Below are positions 50,056 to 63,010 of a stretch of 64,000 nucleotides of DNA, piece by piece. Location: assembly GCF_011075055.1 (NCBI RefSeq), contig NW_025401098.1, positions 620,001 to 684,000 on the forward strand, written 5' to 3'. The notes beneath the pieces were generated by a model. It did no database searches and was not told where the DNA came from. It was given only the letters and a program-made list of their open reading frames with translations. Numbering within the stretch: position 1 is the stretch's first letter; every line of letters starts with the position of its first letter. A program made the translations under genes and the position numbers. The stretch comes from Mangifera indica. Taxonomy: Eukaryota > Streptophyta > Magnoliopsida > Sapindales > Anacardiaceae.

Positions 50056-53000
50056 ATGAAGAGTACCACAAGACGAGGACGAGGACGAGGACGGGGTTGT
50101 GGAAGGGGTATTCATAGAGAGACGGGAGAACCATCTAACCCTACCCCGACAAATGGTTCAGGATTTGTGCTAGCAGAAATTAGAGATATAGTCCGTCAGG
50201 TGTTGACCGAGAGTCAAGATAGACCCACACCTGAAAATATAGTCAGAGATGCCATCCGAGATGAGATTAGAAGTGAGATTCGTGAGGAGGCCATAGAAGA
50301 AATCAAAAATGAAATGAGGAATGAAGGGAGAGGAGAAATTGGAACTCAAAGGCAACTTGAGCCCATTTATTCCTTACCTAGTCAGCATACCATGGATTTG
50401 TTTGGTGGCTGATGAGTGGATTAAGCAAGTGGAAAGTACCATGGATTTGTTTCCTATGACCGATAGAGAAAAAGTTCGGTATGCTAGTTTCTTGATGAGA
50501 GGAGAGGCCCATGTATGGTGGGACCTATTTAAAGAAACCAGAAATGTGGATCTAATGACTTCACAGGACTTTAGAAGGGCATTTGAGGCTTAATACAGAA
50601 CAGCTGATGTGGTAGTAGTCAAAGTTCAGGAGTTCATTTCTTTACAGCAGGGAGAGGGTTCAGTAAAGGATTATTCTACCTGTTTTGATGTTTTATCTAG
50701 CTTTGCTCTAGGTATGGTGAGTACACCTAGTCTCCAGCTAGACAGATTTCTTCAGGGCCTTAGACTGGAGATAGTCTTGCATATGCTAGCTTGACCACAA
50801 CCTCCTCAAACTTATAAAGAGGCATTGGAGAGAGCATTGAGGTTGGAGGTATATGTTAATAAGTTACCCAGGAATGCACCTTCTATGTCAACACCTCCAG
50901 CATTGACAGCACCTCAGACAGTGATGCCAAGTCGGTTAGCTTTACCTGCTTCATTAACTATTTCAGCATCTGCTACAACATCAGGGGGTAGTTCAATTGG
51001 CTCTAGCTTCAGAAACAATAGGGGAAAATAAAAATTCCAGTCAAAAGCAAGTAGAAAAAACTGGAAAAGTGACAAGAAGCCTAGAAAAGAAAATATTCCC
51101 CAATGTCAGATTTATGGGAAACGTCATAGTGGGGAATGTTGGTACCAGTAGAAACAAGTGATTTGTTATAGATGCCGACAGCCAGGGCATATAGCAAAGG
51201 ATTGCCAGAGTACCAAAGTGCCAGTTCAGATACAGCCACAACAAAGCCTAATTCCGCCAGTGCAACCAGGGAGAGGTACTAATGCACGGGTTTATACAGC
51301 TACCCATAGTCAGGCAGAGGCTAGTCCATCTGCAGTTACTGGTCAGCTCTTTTTCCACTCTGTTTCTTTATATGCATTGATTGATTCAGGAGCTACACAT
51401 TCCTTTATTGCACCAGGGGTTATTGAAAGGGTAGGTTTAATACCTGTTAGATCTACCCATTCCATTAGAATTGAGATGCCAGATGGGGGAAGTGTGATTA
51501 CAAATAAGATGTTAAAATACCAGAGGGTAGTGATACATAGGAGAGAGTTAAAGGTGGACTTGATTGTCTTTGATATGCCCGATTTTGATGTTATCTTAGG
51601 CATGGATTTCTTAGAAAGATATGGAGTCAAGATTGACTGTAGAAAGAAAAAGGCTCGATTCCAACTTGATAACGGGGATTACTTTAATTTCGGAGAGGGC
51701 CATCAGCCTAGTATGATGATCAGTAATGTAAAAGCACAAAAATTATTGAAAAAGGGGTGTACAGGATATTTAGCTCATGTGGTACATGAGCATGATGTTC
51801 AAAGATTGGGTGTTCAAGATGTCCCAATAGTACGAGATTTCCCAAAGGTCTTTCCTGATGAGCTACCAGGTTTACCTCCAGAGAGAGAGTTGGAGTTTAG
51901 TATAGAGTTAAAACCTGGCTCAGCCCCAATTTCAAAAGCCCCTTACCGAATGGCTCTAGCTGAATTACAAGAATTAAAGAAACAGTTGCAAGAAATTTTA
52001 GATAAGGGTTTTATTAGACCCAACCACTCTCCTTGGGGAGCACCCATACTATTTGTCAAAAAGAAAGATGGGTCACTTCGTATGTGTATAGATTACAGGG
52101 AGTTGAATAAACTTACAGTGAAGAATAAATACCCGTTGCCTCGAATTGATGATTTATTTGATCAATTGAAAGGAGCTTCTGTGTTTTCCAAAATTGACTT
52201 AAGGTCAGGTTATCACCGGGTGAGGATTACAGAGCAAGATATTCCAAAGACAGCTTTTCAGACCCGTTACGGGCACTACGAGTTTGTGGTAATGCCCTTT
52301 GGATTGACTAATGCTCCAGCAATCTTTATGGATTTAATGAATCGAGTATTTCATGATTGCCTTGACAAATTTCTGGTGGTATTTATTGATGATATCTTGA
52401 TATATTCTAAATCAGAAGAAGAGCATGTTGAACACTTGAGATTTATGCTACAAAGATTGAGAGAAAAGAAATTGTATGCCAAATTCTCTAAGTGTGAATT
52501 CTGGTTGGATCGAGTAGTATTTTTGGGACATGTGGTTACTAAGGAAGGTATAGTTGTAGACCCCAGTAAAGTAGAACCAATACTTGAATGGGCGAGGCTG
52601 AAGACTGTAAAAAAGATCAGAAGCTTTTTAGGGCTAGCTAGCTATTACAGGAGATTTGTATAGGGTTTTGCCCGATTGGCCAAGCCACTTATAGCTCTTA
52701 CTAGACAAGGAACTCCTTTTATATGGATTGATGCTTGTGAAAAGAATTTCCAAGAGCTAAAAAGACGGTTGACTACAACTCCTATTTTAGTATTACCAGA
52801 GGAAGGTGTAGATTATGATATTTATTATGATGCCTCGCATAATGGCTTGGGAGCCGTGTTGATGCAAAGGGGTAAGGTGATAGCGTATGCCTCTCGACAG
52901 TTAAAAGATTATGAAACACGCTACCCTACCTATGATTTAGAGTTAGTAGCAGTGGTTTTTGCTTTAAAAATTTGGAGGCATTATTTATATGGAGTTAAAT

Positions 53001-54706
53001 GTAATATCTACACCGACCATAAAAGTCTAAAATATTTTTTCACTCAAAAAGATTTAAATATGTGACAAAGAAGATGGTTGGAGCTAGTCAAAGATTATGA
53101 ATGTGATATTAAATATCAGCCGGGTAAAGCAAATGTGGTAACCGATGCCTTGAGTAGAAAGATTGCCATAGCTCATCTCATCACTCAGATAGAGTTACAG
53201 GAAGAGTTTCAGAGGGAATAGATTGAGGTGATGGAGAGTCAGGTGGCCAGATTGGAAATTCAACCTAATCTCCTCAATGAAATAAAAGAAAAGCAAATAG
53301 AAGATTTGTGGTGCCAGAAAATAAGTCAACAGATATGTGAAAGGAAAGCAATTGAGTTTCAAATGATAGATGAAGTGCTCAAGTTCAGAAACAGGGTATG
53401 TATTCCCCAAGATCTGGAGTTGAGAAAGAAAATCTTAAGTGAAGCACATGATACACTTTACACTGCCCACCTTGGGGGAGTAAAGATGTATCAGGATTTA
53501 AAGAAAACTTATTGGTGGATAGGTATGAAGAAAGATATTGGTGACTATGTAGCTAAGTGTTTGGTATGTCAACAGGTCAAGGCCGAGCATCAGAGACCTT
53601 CAGGTTTGCTTCACCCACTTAGTATTCCTGAATGAAAATGGGAAGATATTTCAATGGATTTCATCATTGGCCTACCTCGAGTACAAAAAGGCTATAATAC
53701 GCTATGGGTGATTGTAGATAGATTGACTAAATCGACACATTTTATTCTAGTGAAAAATAGTTTTACTTCAGATCAATTGGCCTAGATTTATATACGGGAG
53801 ATTGTGATATTACATGGCATACCCAAAACTATTGTGTCGGATAGAGACCCCAGATTTGTTTCAGCTTTTAGGGGTAGCTTACAAAGAGCATTGGGTACGA
53901 GGCTGACATTTAGCACAGCATATCATCCTCAAACAGATGGCCAGACAAAAAGGGTGAATCAAATACTAGAGGATATGTTGAGGGCTTGTTGTTTGGATTA
54001 CCAAATGACCTGGCATGAAATGATTCCATTGATTGAATTTGCATATAATAATAGTTACCAGCCCACTATTAAAATGGTACCATATGAAGCTCTTTATGGA
54101 AGAAAGTGTAGATCTCCATTACATTGGGATGATATAGGAGAGCGAGATGATTTGAGTCAAGTTCTTGGGCCTGAGTTAACCCAGAGGATGGTAGAAGATA
54201 TAAAGGCTATCAAGAATAGAATGAAGCAAGCTCAAGACAGACAAAAGAGCTATGCAGATTTGAAAAGGAAAGAAGTAGAGTTTCAACCGGGTGACAAAGT
54301 TTTTGTGAAAATAGCCCCTTACAAGCACGTGATGAGATTTGGAAGAAAAAGGAAACTTGCTCCAAGATTTATTGGCCCATTTGAAATTTTAGAAAGAGTG
54401 GGCAAGGTGGCTTATAGACTTGCACTTCCACCTAGTATGGATCGAGTTCATAATGTATTTCATATTTCTTTATTGAGAAAGTACATTAGCGATCCTTCAC
54501 ATATCTTGAAATCAGATGATGTGGAATTAAAAGAAGATTTAGCTTATGAGGAGCAACCGGTGCAAATACTAGACAGAAAAATAAAAGAGCTCTGAAATAA
54601 AACAATTCCATTAGTGAAAGTATTACGGAAGAATCATAAGGTGGAAGAAGCCACATGGGAGGTTGAACAACAAATGAGAGAGAGATTTCCCAACTTATTT
54701 GTTTAA
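50056..54706 (+). pseudogene. gag-pol of copy 2, frameshifted and with ten stops
   Basis: The frame starts at 50056 with the same Arg/Gly-rich Gag as copy 1. At about 50388-50404 a segment present in copy 1 is replaced by a shorter one, which shifts the frame. The new frame can be followed to TAA at 54704-54706 through stops at 50591, 50792, 51029, 51149, 52661, 53063, 53219, 53633, 53783 and 54593. The longest open part (51158-52663) covers the zinc knuckle, protease and most of RT. The first zinc knuckle has lost a cysteine (CQIYG). The catalytic integrase glutamate is lysine (codon at 53948), so integrase is dead even apart from the stops. Confidence 0.9.
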
Positions 54707-54741
54707 ATTTCGAGGACGAAATTCTTTTAAGAGGGAAGAAA

Positions 54742-57037
54742 TGTAACATCCAAATTCAGGTGTGTCAGTAAACTCCACTTCCAAAATTACCCCTAGAGTT
54801 GATTTTATAACTTGTTGTGTAAAGAAATTGCAAAAGAATTATAGAAAACTACTAAATGAGCAATATTTTTCAAAGGGGGTAAAATGGTCATTTTATAAAG
54901 ATTCAAGGGACAAAGTGAGAATTAAAATTGAATGGCACACTTGAAATTATATGGTGGTGCTAAGGGTTTTTGGTAATTGGCTAAGGATAAAATAGTAATT
55001 TATGGAAAACGTTAAGGGCAAAATGGTCCAAAAGGCTTATAAAATATATACCCTATTCATTCTCTTCATCAATTGCCGAGAACTCTATTATTTTTTTAGC
55101 TAAAGCTTCCCTTAACCAAAATTTGCCAAAAAACCTAGCTAAACCACCTAATTTCCAGTGCCTCCAGTTATAAAAAGTATAAATTTGTCAATTCTGATCA
55201 GTTCTAGGGTAAAAAATTTAATTTTTAAGATATGTCAAGTTTAGGGTTTTGATAGATGATCATATTTTTGGTTGATTAAGGTTGCCAGAATGAAGAAAAG
55301 AAGGTAAATAAGCTTAAATCATCTATTTAGCAAATAAAAGGTAAAAATTTCATACTTTACATACTTGAAGTAAATTTGAGTTAGGTTATTTAAATAACCT
55401 TTACTTATATAAGTGTGTAAGGTATTAGAATTAAAGTGATTTATGCTTAAAAGGATAAAGAAATTCATTAGGATTCATGATGTAATTTTTGGCCATAAGG
55501 GTAAAAAGGTAAAGTTTTGGCCATAAGGGCAAAAATGTCATTTTATGTGATATAGGTTAATTTTGCTTAATTATGTGTATGATATGTGAAATAACCCTAT
55601 ATTAAGCCTATATTGTATAATTGAAATTAATTTGAGGCATGATATATATATATAAATGCATGAGAAAATAATATGATGTTTGAGAAGGAATGAAAAGAAT
55701 AAGGGAAAATAACGAATGAGCATATTTCATATTATGATTATATATGCATACATGAGAAATCATAACATATGCATGATTTAGAAAAAAATAAAGAAAGAGG
55801 AAAAAAAAACATTTTCTAAGTCATGCATGTTTTCAGAAAATGGAAAATAAGTATTTTTGGTTTTATAATGACTCATATGATACAGGAAAGCAGAAAACAT
55901 ACTTAAAATCCTTACACGTGACCTGTACTGTGTGGACAACAAAAAAAATAATCGGTTGTACTGTGTGAACAGCAAAAAAAAAATATCAGCTGTACTGTGT
56001 GGACAGCCAAAGAAAAATATTAGCTATACTGTGTGGACAGCAAAAAAAAATATTAGTTGTACTGTGTGGACAGCAAAGAAAAAAAAATATGCGTGTAAGA
56101 GAGAATTGTACTTTGTATGGTGACTGCAAGTACTGTCATATGTAGTCTAGACCGATCAATGAGAAAAAGAGAGAAAAAATTTAGTAAATATTTTATGAAA
56201 GTCATTTGCATTAGAATTATGCATACAAGCCTGTGTGGCTGATAAAGAGTTGAGAAAGATGTACGATCAGAAAATAAAAATGTCATGGCACTCATACATG
56301 CATAAATCATAATGAGTGAATTATATCTGTATAGTAAGGAAATGAATAAATGTGTGAAAGAAAAGAATTATGATATGTGTTAAATGCGTTTCCTGTGTCA
56401 ATTATTTTGTTGTAAATAGTTCAGACACGCTGAGTATGGAAAAGATTAGAAAAGATTAGTACTGGTATAAAATGCTTTAAGTGTTGAGTATGATTTTCTT
56501 ACTGAGCTATGGTCGCTCACTCCGTTTAATTTAATATTTTACAGGTAAAGAAATGTAGCAAAGGTTCCTGGGGAGCACTAATGAGACATGAGGCTGAGGG
56601 ATAAAGGCACCATATTGTTGTTGATTTATATGTTTTGATGTATATGTGAATATATGTATATATATATATATATATACACTTGATGTAGATTTAGTAGATA
56701 TGTATATATTTTGTTTCCTATATCTATATATATATATATATATATGATTTTGTATAGCTATATCTATATATGTATATATATATATAGCTAGTTATGAAAA
56801 TTGTTTATAAAGTTCTGTGGGTGATAATTTTTATAATGGTTATTATTATGTACTTATTTTATTAATTATGATTAAGTTGATGAAAATCCAGTCGGTTGGT
56901 AGGACTGGTTTATGTGAATTGCTAATTGGGAGTGTTACAAGGCATAATTAAAAAGAGAAAATATTCCTCGGGCCTTCTAAAATAGGGGAACTCTTGCTGT
57001 TTTTCTGTAACACACCCAATGGTTAGGAGAGGTTACA
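54742..57037 (+). repeat. 3' LTR of copy 2
   Basis: Length 2296 bp, TGTAAC...GTTACA, preceded by the polypurine tract AAGAGGGAAGAAA. It has five minisatellite units (55921-56079), and its (TA)n runs near 55645 and 56655-56790 are shorter than those in the 5' LTR. TGCTC follows at 57038. Confidence 0.95.
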
Positions 57038-57231
57038 TGCTCAGTCACCCCTTACTTGATGGTATTCCAATCTATTTTTGAAAATACCACTACTCCTCTC
57101 GACTGATTGAATAAGTCATTTATTTTGGGCAGTAAGTACTTATTCTTCACTATTACCTTGTTCAGCATTTTATAGTCAATACACATTCTCATGGATCAGT
57201 AACACCTCTTTTGCGAATACATATCCTTACC
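57038..57231 (-). pseudogene. Old Ty3/gypsy RT, N-terminal piece
   Basis: On the minus strand this reads as the RT start, with [19 protein letters not shown] and then FSKID. It joins in sense to 47427 once copy 2 is removed. At 57231 it stops abruptly at LTR-like sequence, so the primer-binding site, gag and protease of this element have been lost by deletion or recombination. Confidence 0.8.
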
Positions 57232-59365
57232 TAGAATATGTACTCAAAAAGATGTGTTAACTTAAAATTCTTTTGTAGCAAGCACAACAAAAACATGCAT
57301 AATAAATAGTAAACTCCTACAATCCCTTAAAAAATATTTATTAATAAATTCATAACATATGATCCAAATATTAAATACTCAAATGTCTATAATCCAAATT
57401 GTATCAATCATTGTGCATAAATAAACATGAGTGAAATAAAAAATACATAAATGTAGTTCAATATATAAAAAGACCAAAATGCCCTTGTTTTATGCTTGAT
57501 CTTGAGTTGACCTTCTGGCTCCCCTATCACTGCCTCATTGCTCTATAATTCTACTTACAAAACCACAAAAGAACATGTGAGTGAAATATACTCAATAAGT
57601 AGGTGGCATCTCAACACACAATATAAAACACAAATAATCACAATTTTATATGTATGTCCTTTAGTTAATTTTTTATGGTATTGTGGATGTTTTTATAGCA
57701 TGTTAAATGTCCATCTGAATTATCTCAAAGCCTAATGCCTAAATCTGTAATAACAGTGTCATCTTGGATGACTAATGCCAAAAGATGTATGTTGGCATCC
57801 TGAATACTTTGTGAAAGCATGAGTTATCTTAGATGTTAATCATAAAGTTTACCCAAAACACTTGTCGACTGGGCTTCAGGCTATAGATACTATATCATAA
57901 GAGGAGTGAGACCTTGAGCCTCACCTAATATTGCATAAGCATCTTAGATGCTAAGACATCCAACGTCAATGCATAATCATTAAAGGTATCAAAGTTACAA
58001 AGACTAGCCTTGACGCATCACAACCATATTGCACACAACTTAGTGGCCCAAAAACAATATAACACATCGATTTTAGTTTTCAACTTGAAATTACTCTGGT
58101 CAAGGGTTTGTGTAGTCATCCACACAATTGGGAGCCCCCAAATCACCTTTCGTGCTTTCCTCTACATAGTCTAACATGTTTATCAAATTTTCTTCTCATG
58201 TTGCCTTTGTTAGTGCATTATGACTTACTTCATTTGTAATCATCCCTTGTAGGGGTAAAATGGTTTTCTTAATAGTCATATATGTGCATAGCAACTGTAA
58301 ATTTCTAGCTTCATGCACTTTTATTCTAAATTTTCCTAAATGTATACGGGGATGTATCATTTATACATGAGGGTATGTTGTGTAACCTACACGAGCATGT
58401 TTCTAACTAAAATAGACATGCACTTCAAGGTGGTATACACAACCATGTGTCTCATATCATACAAGCATGTATTTATTCTTAAATTAACACAGTCATGGTT
58501 CTCCTAACATGGGGACTACTTATTCTCAAATATATATGATCGTGCATCCATTATACATAGATATGTAACATCTTTTTTCCAAAATTTTGATTTTGCCTGA
58601 AAACATTACGTCCGACCAATCTAACCCAATTTTCCAAATAACCAAAATGTTCTTAAACCATTGGACATATTCCTTAGCATATCTTTAAATTATCTTGTTT
58701 ATCAACACCATAAATCATTGGAATCATCGTACCATACATATGAAGTCAAGATACCTTATAATACAACTACAAAACATACCGTGATTTTACTCTTTTAATC
58801 AACTTAGTTCATTCATCGTAGCATTCAATGCATTATTGGCCATTAAACTACACTAAATCATCAGAATTTCCACTGTAAATTACTAAAGATAATATCAGGT
58901 TATTATTCCATTAGACATACTGTTCTTAATTCGTAAACATGTATTCATGCTTAATCAAGGTAGTATCTCATCTAATTAGAATAGTAATTAAACATTCAGA
59001 ATATGTAATCAACATATCATGGTTGCAAGAATATAATATCACAAAATAACTTATTCCAAAACAATCATTGAACTAATAAAATTGAAGGTGATCTACCTCT
59101 CGTCCTAAGTTCAAGCAATCTTAACGTGGCAAATATTGATCACCAAAGTGTTCCTTTGCACTTTTTGGCTTTTAGAGCACTAGAACTTCCTCTTACTGTC
59201 TTTATTTTTAGTGAGAAAGATAACCAAAACTCAACCAAACGCGCTTTCATCCCTTTTATTTTAAACTAAAAATGCAATACATAGTCATATACCCTTAATA
59301 CACGGGCATGTATGATGTTACCCATTAATAATAGTTTTTGAAATCATTGCAAAACTGCTTCTTAT
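57232..59365 (-). repeat. Right LTR of the old minus-strand Ty3/gypsy element
   Basis: Diverged match to 42071-44160 in the same order (see that entry). It lacks the last 240 bp or so of the left copy, where Ty1/copia sequence begins. Short palindromes of the form tacacgggcatgta recur. The 65-residue open frame at 57538-57735 is chance. Confidence 0.6.
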
Positions 59366-59399
59366 CTAAATTCAAATGTGTTAACCATACACATTGCAA

Positions 59400-62095
59400 A
59401 ACCTTCATAGAAAATAAGAAGAAGAAGACAGTTGAAACCTCTACTTATAGTATATTTGTCATTGAGATAAATTATTCTCCTTGTTTATCTTAAGTTGTAG
59501 ACACAAGATATGGTTCTCACATTTGTTCTGATATACAAGAACTACGACATAGTAGATTGCTTGCCAAAAGAGAAGTTAACTTATGAGTTGGAAATGGAGC
59601 ATTTATTACTACATTTGTAATAAGAATTTATTATCTTGTGTTGCCCACTGGGCTTGTTTTAGAATTAACTAAATGTTATTATATTTTGTTAATTTCTATG
59701 TTTGTTTTAGGCAAGGAAGAATATTTATTTTTGATTATTAGTGTTACTATAACTATTATATGGGGAAACACTTAGGTAGTTAAATAATACCTACCTAAGA
59801 CTATTTAACACTTAAATAATACCTAAATATAATGGTGTTACTACCTAAGACTATTTAACACTTAGGTAGCAGTCTTTAGTGTTACTATAAATCCTTCATA
59901 GTTACCATGAAGGTGAATACCTAAGTGTTGAATTCAGAGGATACCTAAAGAAACATGGGATAATCTCTTAACTTACTCCTGGTACATCACAATATAATGG
60001 TGTATCTGAATAGAGGAATAAGACTTTGATAGAAATGGTCAGGTCTATGATGAGTTTTATCAATCTACCTATGTCTTTCTAAAGATATACCCTAGAGATT
60101 GCTACCTATACACTGTATCATGTCCCATCTAAATCCATGGATAAAACTTTATATGAGTTGTGGATTAGGTAAATGCTCAATCTAGAATACTTAGGGATTT
60201 AGGGCTGTAAAACTTATGTCAAGAAAATGACTTTAAACAAGCTAAATGCTAAGTCCAAAAAGTGTATCTTTGTGGGGTACCCAAAGGAAACTAAAGGATA
60301 ATATTTCTACCACCTAGAGGAGCAAAAAGTCTTTATTGTTGGTATTAGTGTGTTTCTTGAGAAAAAATTTATTCTCAAAAGGACCAATAGGAAGAGGGTG
60401 GATCTCGATAAAGTTTCTATACCATAAGACACAAGATACCATAGATGTTAGATAAGATGATATGTCATCACAGATGGTTTATCATAAGAAGGTTTCTCAA
60501 CCTTGAGAGGAATAACCTTAGAGCACATAAGAGCTACGTAGATCTATATGAGTATATTGCAAGCTAGAAAGATTTGGTTTTCTTATGACTCAGTATAATA
60601 ATGTATTGGTAATCTCTGATGATGAACCTAAGACTTATGATTATGCTGTCTCGAGTCTAGATTCTAATAAATGGTTGGATTCCATGAAATTTGAAATAGA
60701 CTTCATGTATTAGTACCAAGTATAGATTCTAATGGATGCACTTAAAAGAGTAAAACCTATAGGGTGGAAATGGGTTTTCAAAAAGAAAATTGACATGGAA
60801 GGTAATGTGCATACTTATAAAGCATGGTTGGTTGCCAAAGATGTCACACAAAAATATGACATTTACTATGATGAAACCTTTTCGCTAGTCACTATGCTTA
60901 AGTCTAGTAGGATTATGGTTGTTAGCACTGCATACCATGACTATAAAATCTTTCAAATGGATGTTAAAAATACCTTCCTGAATGGTGACCTTGTAAAAGA
61001 CATCTATATGGTGTAAACCGATTGTTTCGTTCTTATTAGATAGGTTAATAAAGTATGCAAGCTCTCATAGTCCATTTATGCACTTAAATAGGCTTTAAAA
61101 AGCTAGAATATTCATTTTGATGAAGTTATACGAGACTTCAGTTTTTTTTTTAAAAATTGAAGATGAGTTATATGTGTATAACAAGGTTAGTGGGAATGTG
61201 ATTGCATTTCTAGTTTTATATGTCAATGACATCTTGATTATAGGAAACAACATACCAAACTTACAATAAGTAAAGACTTGGTTATCGAAGTGTTTCTCCA
61301 TGAAAGACTTAGAAGAAGTAACCTATATTCTTAGATTAAAATTTATCGAGATAGATAGCGTAGACTATTGGGCCTATGTCAAAACACATACATAGATAAG
61401 GTGTTGATGAGATTCTTTATGGAGAATCCAAGAAAAGATTTCTACCTATGTCCCATGGTATATATCTTTTGAAAGAGATATGTCCATCTTCATAATCTGA
61501 AAGAGATAAACAAGTAAAATCTTATATGCCTTGGCTATAGGATTAATCATATATGTCATGCTATGTACAAGACTTGATGTCTCATACACTTTGAGTGTTT
61601 ATAGTAGATATCAGTCTGATCTAGTGAATAACACTTGATAATTATTAAGAACATTTGAAGTACTTGAGAAGGACTAAGGATGCATTCTTGGTTTATAAAG
61701 AGTATTCTGAACTCACTAATTAAGATGACTTTAAATCACAATCTAGGCTTGTGTTTTGTTTAAATGATGGTGCACTCAACTAGAAAAGAGCCAAACAAAA
61801 TACAATGGCTGATTCTACAATAGAGTCAAGTACATTGCCATTTTAGAAGTGACAAAATAGTTTATATGGATCAAGAAGTTCGTGATAGAACTTAGAGTGG
61901 TTTTAAGCATTACTGAGCCAATTAAGTTTTATTATGATAACAACGGAATGATTGTTTTAGCAAAAAAGCCACGATCTCATCAGAGGTCTAAACATATACT
62001 CAGACGATATCATCTAATCCGAGAGATTATTCAACGAGGTGACATACAAATAGAAAGTATTGATCTGATGACAATTTGGTTGACCTATTAACAAA
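59400..62095 (+). pseudogene. Ty1/copia pol remnant: protease to RNase H
   Basis: The order is that of a Ty1/copia polyprotein. A protease region at 59490-59640 has VDTRYGSHICSD with the Asp of the active site. Part of integrase follows at 59920-60420, then reverse transcriptase from 60732 (WKWVFKKKID, then FQMDVKNTFLNGDL). The RT active-site pattern near 61215 reads LYVNDILIIGN, with Asn in the first Asp position. RNase H lies at 61790-62091 (YYDNNGMIVLAKKPRSHQR). The GAG-pre-integrase region and the first part of integrase are missing between about 59730 and 59920. Stops are numerous, so it is inactive. Confidence 0.85.
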
Positions 62096-62166
62096 GCCTT
62101 TGTAGCAATAAAAACATGACAGACACATAACATAATTAGGTATTAAATACATGATCGATTAGCTAT

Positions 62167-62182
62167 AGTGCAAGTAGGAGAT
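62167..62182 (+). other. Purine-rich tract before the copia 3' LTR
   Basis: The sequence agtgcaagtaggagat precedes an LTR-like start (tattaggg, degenerate for TGTTGGG). This is the usual position and form of the polypurine tract in this type of plant copia element. Confidence 0.6.
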
Positions 62183-62860
62183 TATTAGGGTAGATGTCCT
62201 AAAGCCAATTGATTTGACATTTGTAATTGTAATTTATCTCATTAATTAATACAATAATTTATAGTTTTTCAATTCATATACTTGTCTATTATATGATTGT
62301 ATGAATAACGTACTCTTAGAATGATAGAATTGTGATGAAAAGATCAAATGATTGATCATGGGAACTATGCACATATTAGATAGCCATTCTAGAAATGTCC
62401 ATAATCTCGACATTACAATGACCAAGGGCATATGTAATGGTGATAGGATTATCATAGTGTTAAGCAACTCCATTGAAATATGGCAACAATTATTACATAT
62501 CAAAGTTGTTTGCTAAAGGCTTTGTGTAACTATGAGTACATGTTGTAGACATGTTCATCGAATTGACCTCAACAGAAGATATCCATATAGATGGTTACTT
62601 CAGTGTCTATGAAGCAAATCCTCTTAACATCACTTATGCATGTGATCTTTTGACTTGAGGTTGCTAAATTAACTCATATAAGGATCGATATAGTTTGACA
62701 CTATCTAACATATCACTGTAATAGAGGTATCATAAAGGTAGTGAACAATCATATCATGAGATACATTAAGGCTATAGTTGATCCATAAAGGATTCGTTAA
62801 TCTTGAGCACAAAAGAAGATATCTCATATGCAATGATGACTAGTACATCACTATGCTGAG
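62183..62860 (+). repeat. 3' LTR of the plus-strand copia element
   Basis: The block starts tattagggtagatgtccta and aaagccaatt, a decayed form of a common plant copia LTR start. It shares long similarity with 28909-29400. The right end is not clear. Beyond about 62870 the sequence belongs to the opposite-strand copia remnant or a junction. Confidence 0.65.
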
Positions 62861-63010
62861 TTAAGAGAAAACCAAATCTCTCTGGCTCGTAATGTATTTA
62901 TATAGACTTATATAGCTCTTTATGTGTTAAGGTTTTTCCATCTGAGGTGGAAGAACTTCCTTACCATGATCAACCATCTATGATGACATATCGTAGACTT
63001 TTTTCTCTTT
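62861..63010. other. Junction between the two copia remnants
   Basis: A short stretch with no feature I can assign. It contains a TATA-rich segment (tatatagacttatatagc) that might belong to the LTR. Confidence 0.35.

Larger units (their letters stand above)
47428..57037 (+). mobile_element. Ty3/gypsy LTR retrotransposon, copy 2 (same family as copy 1)
   Basis: A 9610-bp element with LTRs 47428-49828 and 54742-57037 (TGTAAC...GTTACA) and a perfect 5-bp target duplication. By eye, about 40 or more substitutions separate its LTRs, roughly twice the number in copy 1, so it inserted earlier. The primer-binding site is mutated, gag carries a frameshift and there are ten in-frame stops. The element is dead and could move only with proteins from relatives, if at all. 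Confidence 0.95.

Noticed and set aside
32082..57037. Endogenous pararetrovirus (caulimovirus type)
   Set aside because: The order protease-RT-RNase H-integrase, with LTRs, 5-bp target duplications and integrase, is that of Ty3/gypsy. No movement or coat protein region is seen.
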